A stretch of DNA of 64,000 bases from Pseudomonas haemolytica (GTDB lineage: Bacteria; Pseudomonadota; Gammaproteobacteria; Pseudomonadales; Pseudomonadaceae): positions 434,001 through 498,000 of the forward strand of contig NZ_VOIW01000003.1 of assembly GCF_009659625.1 (NCBI RefSeq), read 5' to 3'. Position numbers and translations under genes: made by a program. This document shows positions 52,733-62,515 of this stretch, piece by piece. Each line of letters starts with the position of its first letter. The first letter of the stretch is position 1. The notes under the pieces are model-generated. The model was not told the DNA's origin. It ran no database searches and saw only the letters and a program-made list of their open reading frames with translations.

Positions 52733-53245
52733 ATGAAAAAAACTCTCCCTTTAAGCCTGATCGCAGCTCTCGGTGAAAACCGTGTGATCGGCGTCGACAA
52801 CAGCATGCCCTGGCATTTGCCGGGGGATTTCAAATATTTCAAAGCCACCACGCTCGGCAAGCCGATCATCATGGGGCGCAAGACCTGGGATTCCCTGGGC
52901 CGACCGCTGCCGGGGCGGTTGAACCTAGTGGTTAGCCGTCAGACCGATCTGGCGCTTGAAGGTGCCGAGGTTTTTCCATCACTGGAAGCGGCGGTACAGC
53001 GCGCCGAGGAATGGGCCAAGGCTCAAGGCGTGGACGAGCTGATGCTGATCGGCGGCGCGCAGTTGTATGCGCAGGGGCTGGAGCAGGCGGATCGCCTGTA
53101 TCTGACGCGGGTGGCGTTGAGCCCGGAAGGGGATGCGTGGTTTCCAGAGTTTGATACGAACCAGTGGAAGCTGGTGTCGAATCTGACGAACCCCGCCGAA
53201 GGTGATAAGCCGGCTTATAGCTTCGAAGTCTGGGAAAAAGCCTAA
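52733..53245 (+). CDS. folA: Dihydrofolate reductase
   Basis: This 170-residue NADPH-dependent enzyme regenerates tetrahydrofolate. Conserved segments are LIAALGENRVIGVDNSMPWHLPGDFKYFKATTLGKPIIMGRKTWDSLG, with catalytic Asp32 and the Met20-type loop, and the GGAQLYAQGL nucleotide loop. The ribosome-binding site is weak. It complements thyA, whose reaction produces the dihydrofolate it reduces. It is followed by a REP pair. Confidence 0.96.
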   Translation: MKKTLPLSLIAALGENRVIGVDNSMPWHLPGDFKYFKATTLGKPIIMGRKTWDSLGRPLPGRLNLVVSRQTDLALEGAEVFPSLEAAVQRAEEWAKAQGVDELMLIGGAQLYAQGLEQADRLYLTRVALSPEGDAWFPEFDTNQWKLVSNLTNPAEGDKPAYSFEVWEKA

Positions 53246-53249
53246 AAAG

Positions 53250-53318
53250 CATCGGGGGCAAGCCCCCTCCCACATTGGAATGCATTCCAAATGTGGGAGG
53301 GGGCTTGCCCCCGATAGC
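53250..53318. repeat. REP/BIME pair, GGGGGCTTGCCCCCGAT subclass
   Basis: Compact opposed arms ATCGGGGGCAAGCCCCCTCC and its complement are only about 20 bases apart, between convergent folA and the cystine symporter gene. Confidence 0.9.
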
Positions 53319-53324
53319 GGTCTA

Positions 53325-54716
53325 TCAGGCCTGCGCTAGTTCGGCATGCTCGTCGGTATTCAACAGCTTTTTATCCGTCTGCCCCATGATCTGGCTGGTA
53401 ATCGCCCCCGCCGTCATCGAACCATTCACGTTCAACGCCGTACGGCCCATGTCGATCAACGGCTCCACGGAAATCAGCAGCGCCACCAGTGACACCGGCA
53501 AGCCCATGGCCGGCAGTACGATCAGCGCGGCGAAGGTCGCACCGCCGCCCACGCCGGCAACGCCCGCCGAACTCAAGGTCACAATCGCCACCAGGGTTGC
53601 GATCCACAACGGGTCCAGCGGGTTGATGCCCACGGTCGGCGCGACCATCACCGCCAACATCGCCGGATAAAGACCGGCGCAACCGTTCTGGCCGATAGTC
53701 GCGCCAAACGAGGCGGCGAAACCGGCGATGGATTGCGGGATACCCAGGCGACGGGTCTGCGCTTCGATGCTCAGTGGGATGCTCGCTGCGCTGGAGCGAC
53801 TGGTGAAGGCAAAGGTCAATACCGGCCAGACCTTGCGGAAGAAGCGCAGCGGGTTGATCCCGGCCAGGGACAGCAGCAGACCGTGCACCACGAACATCAA
53901 GCCCAGGGCCAGGTACGACACCACCACGAAACTGCCCAGCTTGATGATGTCTTGCAGGTTGGAACCGGCGACCACCTTGGTCATCAGCGCCAATACGCCG
54001 TATGGGGTCAGCTTCATCACCAGGCGCACCAGGCGCATCACCCAGGCTTGCAGAGTGTCGATGGCGTTGATGACCTTCTGGCCTTTTTCCACGTCATCCT
54101 TGAGCAGTTGCAATGCGGCCACCCCGAGGAAGGCGGCGAAAATCACCACGCTGATGATCGACGTCGGCTTGGCGCGGGCCAGGTCGGCGAACGGGTTGGC
54201 CGGCACGAACGACAACAGCAACTGCGGGATATTCAGGTCGGCGACCTTGCCGGCGTAATCACTCTGGATCACTTGCAAGCGCGCCATTTCCTGGGTGCCG
54301 GCCACCAAGCCTTCGGCGGTGAGGCCGAACAGATTGGTCAGGCCGATGCCGATCAACGCCGCGATGGCGGTGGTGAACAGCAACGTGCCGATGGTCAGGA
54401 AGCTGATCTTGCCCAGGGACGACGCGTTATGCAGGCGCGCCACGGCACTGAGGATCGAGGCGAACACCAGTGGGATCACGATCATTTGCAGCAGTTGCAC
54501 ATAGCCGTTGCCGACCAGGTCAAACCAGCCGATGGAGGCTTTGAGCACCGGGTTGCCGTCGCCGTAGATCGTGTGCAATGCCGCACCGAACAGGACGCCG
54601 AGAACCAGGGCAAACAGGACCTTCTTGGCCAGGCTCCAGTTAGTACGACGGGTTTGTGCCAGGCCCAGCAAGAGGGCCACGAACACCAATAAATTGAGAA
54701 TCAGGGGCAGATTCAT
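53325..54716 (-). CDS. tcyP: L-cystine symporter, TcyP/YdjN type
   Basis: This 463-residue dicarboxylate/amino-acid:cation symporter (SLC1 fold) has about eight membrane helices and two re-entrant hairpins. Features include the serine-rich hairpin [33 protein letters not shown] and the [11 protein letters not shown] segment in the cation/substrate site. Length and sequence fit the cystine-specific TcyP/YdjN branch rather than GltP or DctA. It probably scavenges cystine as a sulfur source; regulation is not evident. It is divergent from pchP. Confidence 0.85.
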   Translation of the reverse strand: MNLPLILNLLVFVALLLGLAQTRRTNWSLAKKVLFALVLGVLFGAALHTIYGDGNPVLKASIGWFDLVGNGYVQLLQMIVIPLVFASILSAVARLHNASSLGKISFLTIGTLLFTTAIAALIGIGLTNLFGLTAEGLVAGTQEMARLQVIQSDYAGKVADLNIPQLLLSFVPANPFADLARAKPTSIISVVIFAAFLGVAALQLLKDDVEKGQKVINAIDTLQAWVMRLVRLVMKLTPYGVLALMTKVVAGSNLQDIIKLGSFVVVSYLALGLMFVVHGLLLSLAGINPLRFFRKVWPVLTFAFTSRSSAASIPLSIEAQTRRLGIPQSIAGFAASFGATIGQNGCAGLYPAMLAVMVAPTVGINPLDPLWIATLVAIVTLSSAGVAGVGGGATFAALIVLPAMGLPVSLVALLISVEPLIDMGRTALNVNGSMTAGAITSQIMGQTDKKLLNTDEHAELAQA

Positions 54717-54957
54717 TGAAGCTCCGTTGAGAAGGCAGCCAATCGCGTGAGCCTGCGATTGCGAACCGGGAAGCCTAACAGCTTGAAATATATTGATTTA
54801 ATACCGATATGGAATGGTGACTGTCGTTTTTGGAATAAGCATTTGACGCTCAGGTGTATGCCCTTGGCGCAATCAAGACGCCCGCGGTCGCGCCCGGGCG
54901 ATAACTGTCATACGGATTTGTTAGCGTCGATGTCTTTCACTCAGGGAGACAACGCCT

Positions 54958-56019
54958 ATGAAGCTTGCGCCGAAACTACTGATATCCGCCGCCTTCTGCC
55001 TCGGGCTCGCCAGCCAGGCGTTTGCCGCCACCGAGTTGAAACACTGGCCGGCGCCTGCCGCTAAACAATTGAACGAAATGATCGCCGCCAACGCTAACAA
55101 AGGTAACTACGCGGTGTTCGACATGGACAACACCAGCTACCGCTACGACCTCGAAGAGTCCCTGCTGCCGTACATGGAAAACAAGGGCCTGATCACCCGC
55201 GACAGCCTCGACCCTTCGCTCAAGCTGATGCCGTTCAAAGACACCGCCGAGCATAAGGAAAGCCTGTTCAGTTACTACTATCGCCTTTGCGAAGTCGACG
55301 ACATGGTCTGCTACCCGTGGGTAGCCCAGGTGTTTTCCGGCTTCACCCTCAAGGAACTCAAGGTCCAGGTGGATGAGCTGATGGCGTCCGGCAAGCCGGT
55401 GCCGGTCAGTTATTTCGACGGCGATGCGGTGAAGCAGTCCGAGGTGCAGCCGCCGAAAGTCTTCACCGGCCAGGCCGAGCTGTACAACAAGCTGATGGAG
55501 AACGGCATCGAGGTCTATGTGATGACCGCCGCTTCCGAAGAGCTTGTGCGCATGGTCGCCGCTGATCCGAAGTACGGCTACAACGTCAAACCCGAAAACG
55601 TCATCGGTGTGACCACCCTGCTCAAGGACCGCAAGACCGGCGAGCTCACCACCGCTCGCAAGCAGATCGCTGCCGGCAAATATGACGAGAAGGCCAACCT
55701 TGGCCTGGAACTGACCCCGTACCTGTGGACCCCGGCGACCTGGATGGCCGGCAAGCATGCGGCGATCCTCACCTACATCGACGAATGGAAAAAGCCGGTG
55801 ATCGTCGGCGGTGATACACCGACCAGCGACGGTTACATGCTGTTCCACGATGTGGACGTGGCCAAGGGCGGCATTCACCTGTGGATCAACCGCAAAGACA
55901 AATACATGACCCAGCTCAACGGCATGATCGCCAAGCACGCTGCGGCGCAGGCCAAGGAAGGGTTGCCGGTGACGGCGGACAAGAACTGGGTGATCGTCAA
56001 GCCTGACGAGATTCAGTAG
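54958..56019 (+). CDS. pchP: Phosphorylcholine phosphatase, secreted HAD family
   Basis: This 353-residue protein has a signal peptide (about residues 1-23, ending QAFA) and HAD motif I NYAVFDMDNTSYRYD. It also has motif II YVMTAASEELVRMVA and motif III/IV IVGGDTPTSDGYMLFHD. These match P. aeruginosa PchP, which releases choline from phosphorylcholine in the periplasm during growth on host-derived lipids. The ATG has AGGGAG upstream. The 241-base gap before it is AT-rich around 54780-54840. It holds one CTGTCAT at 54905 but no second half, so I do not call a Pho box. Confidence 0.9.
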   Translation: MKLAPKLLISAAFCLGLASQAFAATELKHWPAPAAKQLNEMIAANANKGNYAVFDMDNTSYRYDLEESLLPYMENKGLITRDSLDPSLKLMPFKDTAEHKESLFSYYYRLCEVDDMVCYPWVAQVFSGFTLKELKVQVDELMASGKPVPVSYFDGDAVKQSEVQPPKVFTGQAELYNKLMENGIEVYVMTAASEELVRMVAADPKYGYNVKPENVIGVTTLLKDRKTGELTTARKQIAAGKYDEKANLGLELTPYLWTPATWMAGKHAAILTYIDEWKKPVIVGGDTPTSDGYMLFHDVDVAKGGIHLWINRKDKYMTQLNGMIAKHAAAQAKEGLPVTADKNWVIVKPDEIQ

Positions 56020-56032
56020 GACCGAGTCGCCT

Positions 56033-56124
56033 GCCTTCGCGAGCAAGCCCGCTCCCACATTCGACCGAGTTTCAACATGAGAATGCGGTCAAAATGTGGG
56101 AGCGGGCTTGCTCGCGAAGGCGGC
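56033..56124. repeat. REP/BIME pair, GCGGGCTTGCTCGCGAA class
   Basis: Opposed arms TTCGCGAGCAAGCCCGCTCC and its complement are about 45 bases apart, between pchP and the sigma-factor gene. Confidence 0.9.
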
Positions 56125-56150
56125 CTCGAGAACACAGCAGTATCTGTGCA

Positions 56151-56182
56151 AAAATAGATATCAATTGCGAACCAATCTCATC
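56151..56182 (+). promoter_or_regulatory. Possible Fur-controlled promoter of the sigma-factor gene
   Basis: The AT-rich stretch AGATATCAATTGCGAACCAA followed by TCTCATC resembles a degenerate Fur box (GATAAT-type hexamers) and lies about 55-85 bases before the FecI-like gene, where Fur sites usually occur in this family. The match is imperfect. Confidence 0.4.
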
Positions 56183-56234
56183 CTCTGCTAGCGTGCACAC
56201 CTCCTGAACCCCACGTTCTTCTCAAGGTAGTGCC

Positions 56235-56768
56235 GTGCTCTCCTGGAATTCGCAGATCGCGCGCCTGTTCGCGGAGCAGAAGAAAGCCCTCGAAGCCTTC
56301 GTCACCCGCCGCACCGGCAGTGCCCAAGTGGCCGCCGACCTGACCCAAGAGTCTTTCCTGCGCCTGGCACGCATGGATTGCGGCGAGAAAATCGATAACC
56401 TGCCTGCCTTCCTCTTCACCATCGCCAGCAACCTGGTGCGTGATCACCAACGCCAGACCATTCGCCGTGAACGCTTGGACGCCGGTGAACCCAGCGAAGA
56501 GCTGCCATGCAGTAATCCTGGTGCCGACGAGCAATTAGCCGCCTATCAACAGGAACAGTTGATGCAGGACGCTATCCTGGCCTTGCCTGAAGCGACTCGA
56601 CAGATCTTCCTGCTCTATCATGTCGACGAACTTTCCTATCGCGAGATCGGCGAGCGCCTGTCGATCAGCCCGCGCAGTGTGGAATACCAATTGCGTCGCG
56701 CCTTGATTGAGTGCCGGGCGTATATCAAGACGCGGCTTGCCTGCGATGAACAAGGACGTCGGTCATGA
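56235..56768 (+). CDS. FecI-like iron-starvation ECF sigma factor
   Basis: This 177-residue ECF sigma factor has region 2 (AADLTQESFLRLARMDCGEKIDNLPAFLFTIASNLVRDHQRQ) and region 4 (ALPEATRQIFLLYHVDELSYREIGERLSISPRSVEYQLRRAL) separated by a short linker. Start is GTG at 56235 with AAGG upstream. With the FecR-like protein and a signalling TonB receptor downstream, it should transcribe the receptor gene when the cognate ferric siderophore is bound. It overlaps the fecR-like gene by four bases. Confidence 0.9.
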   Translation: MLSWNSQIARLFAEQKKALEAFVTRRTGSAQVAADLTQESFLRLARMDCGEKIDNLPAFLFTIASNLVRDHQRQTIRRERLDAGEPSEELPCSNPGADEQLAAYQQEQLMQDAILALPEATRQIFLLYHVDELSYREIGERLSISPRSVEYQLRRALIECRAYIKTRLACDEQGRRS

Positions 56769-57721
56769 CTGCCACACCCGCTGCCGAGGCGCTGTTTGAC
56801 GAAGCGTCCGGCTGGTATTTCCGCCTGCAGGCCGAGGATGTAACGGCCGCCGAGATGGACGCTTTCGCCGCCTGGCTGGGGCAGGGTAATGCCCAGGACG
56901 CGGCCTGGCAGGAAGTGCAGGCGATGCTCGGTGGCCTGCGTGAACCCGCGCGGGTGATCCGTTGCGCCGAACAGGCCGCCTGGCGCAAACCTGCACGGCG
57001 CTGGCCGCGTTGGGCCTGCGCCGCCGCGGTGTTGCTGGCGGTGGGCCTCATCGTGCAAAACACGCCCTGGCTCGACCGCCTGCGCGCGGACTACGCAACC
57101 AGCACCGGCGAATCACGCAGCATTGAACTGGCCGACGGCTCCCACCTGCAACTCAATACCGACAGTGCAGTGCAGGTGCGCATGAGTGCGGGCGAGCGCC
57201 AGGTGCGTTTGTTGCGGGGCGAAGGGTTCTTCGACGTGACCAAGGACCCGTCGCGACCGTTTGTAGTGCAGTCCGGCGATGGCTGGGTAAAGGTGGTCGG
57301 CACACAGTTCAGCGTGGCGCGGCGCGATGCCCAGACCCGCGTGCAGGTCGCGCAAGGCAAGGTACAAGTCAGTGCTGGCAGCGACGCGCCGGTGTACCTG
57401 GAGCCGGGTCGGGCGGTGGAGTATCAGGGTCAACGCCTGGCCGAGGTGCATGGCTTCGACCCGGCCAGCGGGTTTGCCTGGCGCCAGCGGCAACTGGTGT
57501 TTCGTCAGCAACCGCTGTCGGACGTGGTCAGTGAGTTGAACCGCTACTGGCCGGGCAAGACCCTGGTGCTTGGGGATGCGCTGCGCAATCGAGTGGTGTC
57601 GGGGGTGTTTGAAATCGACAAACCCGACGCGGTGATCAAGGCATTGGAATACACCCTCAACCTGCGCGCTGAGCACTACACCCCGTATTTACTGGTGTTG
57701 CGCGAAGGCAAGGCGTCGTAA
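56765..57721 (+). CDS. FecR-like anti-sigma/transmembrane signal protein
   Basis: This 318-residue protein has a cytoplasmic N-terminal domain with the conserved FecR_N tryptophans (ASGWYFRLQAEDVTAAEMDAFAAWL). One membrane segment follows at about residues 78-98 (ACAAAVLLAVGLIV), then a periplasmic FecR domain (SIELADGSHLQLNTDSAVQVRM...VVGTQFSV) and an STN-like C-terminus that docks the receptor signalling domain. It relays the occupied-receptor signal to the sigma factor. It overlaps the sigma gene in an ATGA, with the receptor gene 131 bases downstream. Confidence 0.9.
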   Translation: MTATPAAEALFDEASGWYFRLQAEDVTAAEMDAFAAWLGQGNAQDAAWQEVQAMLGGLREPARVIRCAEQAAWRKPARRWPRWACAAAVLLAVGLIVQNTPWLDRLRADYATSTGESRSIELADGSHLQLNTDSAVQVRMSAGERQVRLLRGEGFFDVTKDPSRPFVVQSGDGWVKVVGTQFSVARRDAQTRVQVAQGKVQVSAGSDAPVYLEPGRAVEYQGQRLAEVHGFDPASGFAWRQRQLVFRQQPLSDVVSELNRYWPGKTLVLGDALRNRVVSGVFEIDKPDAVIKALEYTLNLRAEHYTPYLLVLREGKAS

Positions 57722-57732
57722 TCACAACTTTT

Positions 57733-57770
57733 TGAAAAAACTTTCAGGGTTTCCCGGCAGGCGGTCGTCC
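57733..57770 (+). promoter_or_regulatory. Candidate ECF-sigma promoter of the TonB receptor gene
   Basis: TTGAAAAAACTTTCAGGGTT, then TCC, 12 further bases and CGTC (57766-57769), has the general form of FecI-type promoters in pseudomonads (GGNTTNC-like -35, CGTC-like -10). It lies about 83 bases before the receptor start, after the fecR-like gene. Confidence 0.5.
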
Positions 57771-57852
57771 TTGATCACTGAGGCGTAAATAGTAAGCACT
57801 CTCAAGTAGTGCGGCGCCGATCACAGACTTTTTGCACCGGGGAGCACCATCC

Positions 57853-60300
57853 ATGGCACACCGATTCGCCGCACGGCCCTTGCTGGCACTGGCCATTTCC
57901 ATGGCCTGTGGCACGGCACCTCTGTATTTGCAGGCCGCCGAGACTACGCAAGCCCAGACGTACCGTTTTGATATTCCGGGGCAAAGCCTGGACGGTGCGT
58001 TGGCGGCGTTTTCGGCGGTGACTCGGGTTCAGGTGCTGGTGTCGGGTGAGTTGACCCAACAGGTGATATCGCCGGGTGTAAAAGGCAGTCTCGGTCAGCG
58101 CGAAGCGCTCGGGCAACTGCTTGGCGGCACGGGGTTGAGCGCGGCGTTTATCAATGCCGATACGGTCACCCTGGAAAAGCGCGTGGCCAGCGGTTCGGCC
58201 ATCGAAGTCGGCGCCACCACCATCAGCGCCGAACGCCTGGGCGCCACCACCGAGGGCAGCGGCTCCTACACCACGGGCGCCGTGACCCTTGGCAAAGGCG
58301 AACAGAAGCTCAAGGACATCCCGCAATCGGTCAGCGTCATGACACGCAAGCAGATGGATGACCAGAACACCACCAAGCTCTCCGAAGTGGTCAAGCGCAC
58401 CCCTGGCCTGACAGCGACCAAATCCCCTGGCCCCGGTATGTTCATCTTCTCCCGTGGCTTTGAGGTCGGCACCCTGCAATACGATGGCGTGGGCATCCCG
58501 CGTAACACCTATGCATTGGGCAGCTACCTCACTGAAAACATGGCGATCTATGACCGCGTAGAAACCCTGCGCGGCCCGGCCGCCTTGCTGCAAGGCGCGA
58601 ACAGCCCCGGCGGCACCATGAACCTGGTGCGCAAGCGCGGCCAGCAGGCGCCGACCGTGACGATCACCGCAAAAGCCGGCTCCTGGGACCACTACGGCAC
58701 CCAGGTCGATGCCGGTGGCCCGCTCAATGCCGAAGGCACCCTGCGCGGCCGGTTTGTGGCGGATTACGACACGACAGACTCGTTCGTTGACTATGCCGGT
58801 GGCTGGAATCAGACGGTGTATGCGGCCGTGGACTACGACTTCACGCCAGACACCACCGTCGGCGTGGGCGTCAGCAACCAGAAAGGCCACTCGCGCCCCA
58901 ACTTCATGTCACTGCCCCGTTACGCCAATGGCAGCGATATCGGCCTGCCGCGCTCGACGTTTGTCGGCGCCAGCTGGAACCGCAACGTCAATAACCAGAC
59001 CCAGGTGTTTGCCGATATCGAGCACCGCTTCAACGATGACTGGAAGGTAAAGGCCGCCCTCGTAGCCATGGATGAACACAACGACGCGACCTACCAGGCG
59101 ACCTGGGATGAGATTCCCAACCCCGGCACCGCCGGCAATGTGCGTTATGTGGATTGGGTCACCGACTTCAATACCAAGAGCCGCGGCGTTGATGTGTATG
59201 TGAACGGCAAGTTTGAAGGTTTGGGCTTGCAACAGGAGATGGTGCTGGGCGCCAACTATTCCAAACTCACCACCAACGACCAGTGGGCGCGAGCAGCGAC
59301 GGCCGGCGCGGATATTTTCAACATCGATCACAACCGTCCACAGCGTGACAAAAACCAGCTGTTCCAGGCGGGCAATGCTACGAAAAGCTGGTATGACATT
59401 CGCCAGAAAGGGGTTTATGGCACCTGGCGCGTCAAGGTTGTGGATCCGCTGACCTTGATTCTCGGTGCACGTACCAGTTGGTATGACTATGGCTACACCG
59501 ACGAGAGCGGTTCCCGGGGTGTCTATGGCGACCCAACCCGCAGCACCACGCAGAGCAATGGTCACGTTACCCCGTACGCCGGGCTGGTCTACGCCCTCAA
59601 TGACCAGTGGTCGGCCTACGCCAGTTACGCTGACGCGTTCGAACCGCAAACCAACCTGACCACGGCGTTGACCGTACTCAAGCCCATCGAAGGCCAGAAC
59701 TACGAACTGGGCCTGAAGGGTGAACTGGCGGACGGTCGTCTGAATACCTCGTTCGCCATCTTCCGTTATGACCAGGAAAACCGTGCGGCTCAAGACCTGC
59801 AAGGCGGCAAAGTCTGCGGCGGCTGGTACTGCTCGCTCGCCTCGGGCAAGGTTCGCAGCCAAGGTTTCGAAGCCACTTTGAGCGGCGAAGTGCTACCAGG
59901 TTTGCAACTGGTCTCCAGCTACACCTACAACACCACCAAATTCCTCAAGGACGACACTTACGAAGGCAAGGTCTTCAGCACCTGGACCCCCAAGCACCTG
60001 CTCAAGGTCTGGGGTGATTACCAGTTGCCGGGCGACTGGCAGAAAGTCAGCATCGGCGCCGGTGTGACCGCGCAAAGCAGCACCGAAGCCTACGACCGCA
60101 ACTTCAGCGTACCCGGCAATGCACTGTGGGATTCGCGGGTGGCCTATAAGATCAACCAGGAATTCACCGTGGCAGCCAACTTGAACAATATGTTCGACAA
60201 GAAATACTACATCCCTGCGTATAACGCGACGTGGGGCAGTAACTACTATGGCGATCCGCGCAATGTGATGTTCAGCATGACCTACACCCCACAGTTTTAA
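57853..60300 (+). CDS. TonB-dependent ferric-siderophore receptor with signalling domain (FhuE/FoxA-like)
   Basis: This 815-residue outer-membrane receptor has a signal peptide (about residues 1-28), an STN signalling domain (about 36-105, YRFDIPGQSLDGALAAFSAVTRVQVLV), a plug (KDIPQSVSVMTRKQMDDQN...RGPAALLQGANSPGGTMNLVRK) and a 22-strand barrel. The barrel ends in the closing sequence YYGDPRNVMFSMTYTPQF with terminal phenylalanine. The VCGGWYCS cysteine pair resembles FhuE-like hydroxamate receptors, so coprogen, rhodotorulic acid or ferrioxamine is my best guess for the ligand. ATG 57853 follows GGGGAG. The STN domain fits the upstream sigma/anti-sigma pair. Confidence 0.88.
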   Translation: MAHRFAARPLLALAISMACGTAPLYLQAAETTQAQTYRFDIPGQSLDGALAAFSAVTRVQVLVSGELTQQVISPGVKGSLGQREALGQLLGGTGLSAAFINADTVTLEKRVASGSAIEVGATTISAERLGATTEGSGSYTTGAVTLGKGEQKLKDIPQSVSVMTRKQMDDQNTTKLSEVVKRTPGLTATKSPGPGMFIFSRGFEVGTLQYDGVGIPRNTYALGSYLTENMAIYDRVETLRGPAALLQGANSPGGTMNLVRKRGQQAPTVTITAKAGSWDHYGTQVDAGGPLNAEGTLRGRFVADYDTTDSFVDYAGGWNQTVYAAVDYDFTPDTTVGVGVSNQKGHSRPNFMSLPRYANGSDIGLPRSTFVGASWNRNVNNQTQVFADIEHRFNDDWKVKAALVAMDEHNDATYQATWDEIPNPGTAGNVRYVDWVTDFNTKSRGVDVYVNGKFEGLGLQQEMVLGANYSKLTTNDQWARAATAGADIFNIDHNRPQRDKNQLFQAGNATKSWYDIRQKGVYGTWRVKVVDPLTLILGARTSWYDYGYTDESGSRGVYGDPTRSTTQSNGHVTPYAGLVYALNDQWSAYASYADAFEPQTNLTTALTVLKPIEGQNYELGLKGELADGRLNTSFAIFRYDQENRAAQDLQGGKVCGGWYCSLASGKVRSQGFEATLSGEVLPGLQLVSSYTYNTTKFLKDDTYEGKVFSTWTPKHLLKVWGDYQLPGDWQKVSIGAGVTAQSSTEAYDRNFSVPGNALWDSRVAYKINQEFTVAANLNNMFDKKYYIPAYNATWGSNYYGDPRNVMFSMTYTPQF

Positions 60301-60338
60301 GGAACGCCATATACCCAATGTGGGGGAGGTGTTTCAGG

Positions 60339-60373
60339 CAAAAAAATGCCCCGCACTTGGCGGGGCATTTTTA
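60339..60373. terminator. Bidirectional rho-independent terminator between TonB receptor gene and ilvD
   Basis: AAAAATGCCCCGC and GCGGGGCATTTTT form a perfect stem with a short ACTTG loop and T-runs on both sides. It serves both converging genes. Confidence 0.95.
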
Positions 60374-60383
60374 TGCGCGAGTC

Positions 60384-62225
60384 TTACAGGCCGTCGAGCA
60401 TTGCTTTGTTACGCACAGCACCTTTGTCGGCACTGGTGGCCAGTAGGGCATAGGCCTTCAACGCGGTGGTGACTTTGCGTGGACGCTTCTCCACCGGCTT
60501 CCAGCCCTTCTTGTCCTGCTTGACCCGGCGTGCAGCCAGTTCTTCGTCGCTGATCAACAGGTTGATCGAGCGGTTCGGAATGTCGATCAGCACTTTGTCG
60601 CCATCCTGCACCAGACCAATCGCGCCCCCGGCAGCGGCTTCCGGCGAAGCGTGGCCGATGGACAGGCCCGAGGTGCCCCCGGAGAAACGGCCGTCGGTCA
60701 GCAGCGCGCAAGCTTTGCCCAGGCCCTTGGATTTCAGGTAGGACGTGGGGTAGAGCATCTCCTGCATACCCGGGCCGCCTTTCGGGCCTTCGTAGCGGAT
60801 GATCACGATGTCGCCTTCCTTGACCTCGTCAGCGAGAATGCCGCGTACCGAGCTGTCCTGGCTTTCGTAGATCTTGGCGCGGCCTTCGAAGACGTGGATG
60901 GATTCATCCACACCGGCGGTTTTCACCACGCAGCCATCGAGGGCGATGTTGCCGTACAGCACGGCCAGGCCGCCTTCCTGGGAGTAGGCGTGCTCGACAC
61001 TGCGGATGCAGCCGTTTTCACGGTCGTCATCCAGCGTATCCCAACGGGTCGACTGGCTGAATGCGGTCTGGGTCGGGATGCCCGCCGGGCCGGCCTTGAA
61101 GAAGGTGTGCACGGCTTCGTCGTCAGTCTGGGTGATGTCCCACTTGGCGATGCCTTCGGCGATGGACTTGCTGTGCACGGTCGGCAGGTCGGTGTGCAGC
61201 AAGCCGCCACGGGCCAGGGAGCCGAGGATCGAGAAGATCCCGCCGGCACGGTGCACGTCTTCCATGTGGTACTTCTGGATGTTCGGCGCGACCTTGCACA
61301 GCTGTGGCACGTGACGGGACAGACGGTCGATGTCGCGCAGGTCGAAATCGATCTCGGCTTCCTGGGCCGCGGCCAGCAAGTGCAGGATGGTGTTGGTGGA
61401 ACCGCCCATGGCGATGTCCAGGGTCATGGCGTTCTCGAACGCCTTGAAGTTGGCGATATTGCGCGGCAGTACCGACTCGTCGTTCTCGGTGTAGTAACGC
61501 TTGCACAGTTCGACGATGGTACGGCCGGCCTGCAGGAACAGTTGCTCGCGGTCGCTGTGGGTAGCGAGGGTGGAACCGTTACCCGGCAAGGCCAGGCCCA
61601 GGGCTTCCACCAGGCAGTTCATCGAGTTGGCGGTGAACATGCCGGAGCACGACCCGCAGGTCGGGCAGGCGCTGCGCTCGTATTCCGCGACCTTCTCGTC
61701 AGAAGCGCTGGAATCGGCGGCGATGACCATGGCGTCGACCAGGTCGAGGCCGTGGGAGGCGAGTTTGGTCTTGCCGGCTTCCATTGGCCCGCCGGAGACG
61801 AAGATCACCGGGATGTTCAGGCGCAAGGCAGCCATCAACATGCCAGGGGTGATCTTGTCGCAGTTGGAGATGCACACGATGGCGTCAGCGCAGTGGGCAT
61901 TGACCATGTATTCCACGGAGTCGGCGATGATCTCGCGGCTCGGCAGGGAATACAGCATGCCGTCATGGCCCATGGCGATGCCGTCATCCACGGCGATGGT
62001 GTTGAATTCTTTCGCTACACCGCCGGCGCGTTCGATCTCGCGGGCGACCAGTTGGCCCAGGTCCTTGAGGTGGACGTGGCCGGGTACGAATTGGGTGAAG
62101 GAGTTGGCAATCGCGATGATCGGCTTCTTGAAGTCGTCATCTTTCATCCCCGTGGCACGCCACAGTGCGCGGGCGCCGGCCATGTTGCGGCCGTGGGTGG
62201 ATGTTTTCGAGCGGTAATCTGGCAT
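60384..62225 (-). CDS. ilvD: Dihydroxy-acid dehydratase
   Basis: This 613-residue Fe-S dehydratase makes the 2-oxo acid precursors of valine, isoleucine and leucine. Cluster cysteines appear in [16 protein letters not shown] and [22 protein letters not shown], and C-terminal motifs [23 protein letters not shown] and [12 protein letters not shown] are present. Full length. It ends at the bidirectional terminator. It is functionally linked to ilvA at 31.9 kb but not in an operon with it. Confidence 0.96.
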   Translation of the reverse strand: MPDYRSKTSTHGRNMAGARALWRATGMKDDDFKKPIIAIANSFTQFVPGHVHLKDLGQLVAREIERAGGVAKEFNTIAVDDGIAMGHDGMLYSLPSREIIADSVEYMVNAHCADAIVCISNCDKITPGMLMAALRLNIPVIFVSGGPMEAGKTKLASHGLDLVDAMVIAADSSASDEKVAEYERSACPTCGSCSGMFTANSMNCLVEALGLALPGNGSTLATHSDREQLFLQAGRTIVELCKRYYTENDESVLPRNIANFKAFENAMTLDIAMGGSTNTILHLLAAAQEAEIDFDLRDIDRLSRHVPQLCKVAPNIQKYHMEDVHRAGGIFSILGSLARGGLLHTDLPTVHSKSIAEGIAKWDITQTDDEAVHTFFKAGPAGIPTQTAFSQSTRWDTLDDDRENGCIRSVEHAYSQEGGLAVLYGNIALDGCVVKTAGVDESIHVFEGRAKIYESQDSSVRGILADEVKEGDIVIIRYEGPKGGPGMQEMLYPTSYLKSKGLGKACALLTDGRFSGGTSGLSIGHASPEAAAGGAIGLVQDGDKVLIDIPNRSINLLISDEELAARRVKQDKKGWKPVEKRPRKVTTALKAYALLATSADKGAVRNKAMLDGL

Positions 62226-62515
62226 GGAGCACTCCGGGCGGCTAATCAGGTATCAAAGGGGAGTGAGCTTCTATTGACGTCTGGAACACTCAGAAAATGG
62301 CCGTGTGTCCGGAAGTTGCCACTCGCGTCGCGGGATCGCCGCGTGCTTGGGCCTCGAGCTCATAAACCCGCCGGGGGATGACTGGCGATGAATAGCATCG
62401 ATTCTACACCGCTGACGGCGGGAGGGAACGGGGATGTGCAGGCGTATTACCCAAGGGCACAGGCTTTGTTTAGACTTGCGGCCCTTTGCCTTCCCCCCAC
62501 TCCAAAGGAATTGGA
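62226..62515. other. 290-base gap between divergent ilvD and the DUF4153 gene
   Basis: This region should hold the promoters for both genes. No leader peptide, attenuator or RNA gene is recognisable. Confidence 0.5.

Noticed and set aside
54905..54911. CTGTCAT as part of a Pho box before pchP
   Set aside because: The second half-site expected 11 bases on is absent.
60651..62381. 576-codon frame opposite ilvD
   Set aside because: Antisense shadow of ilvD with no domain and no promoter.
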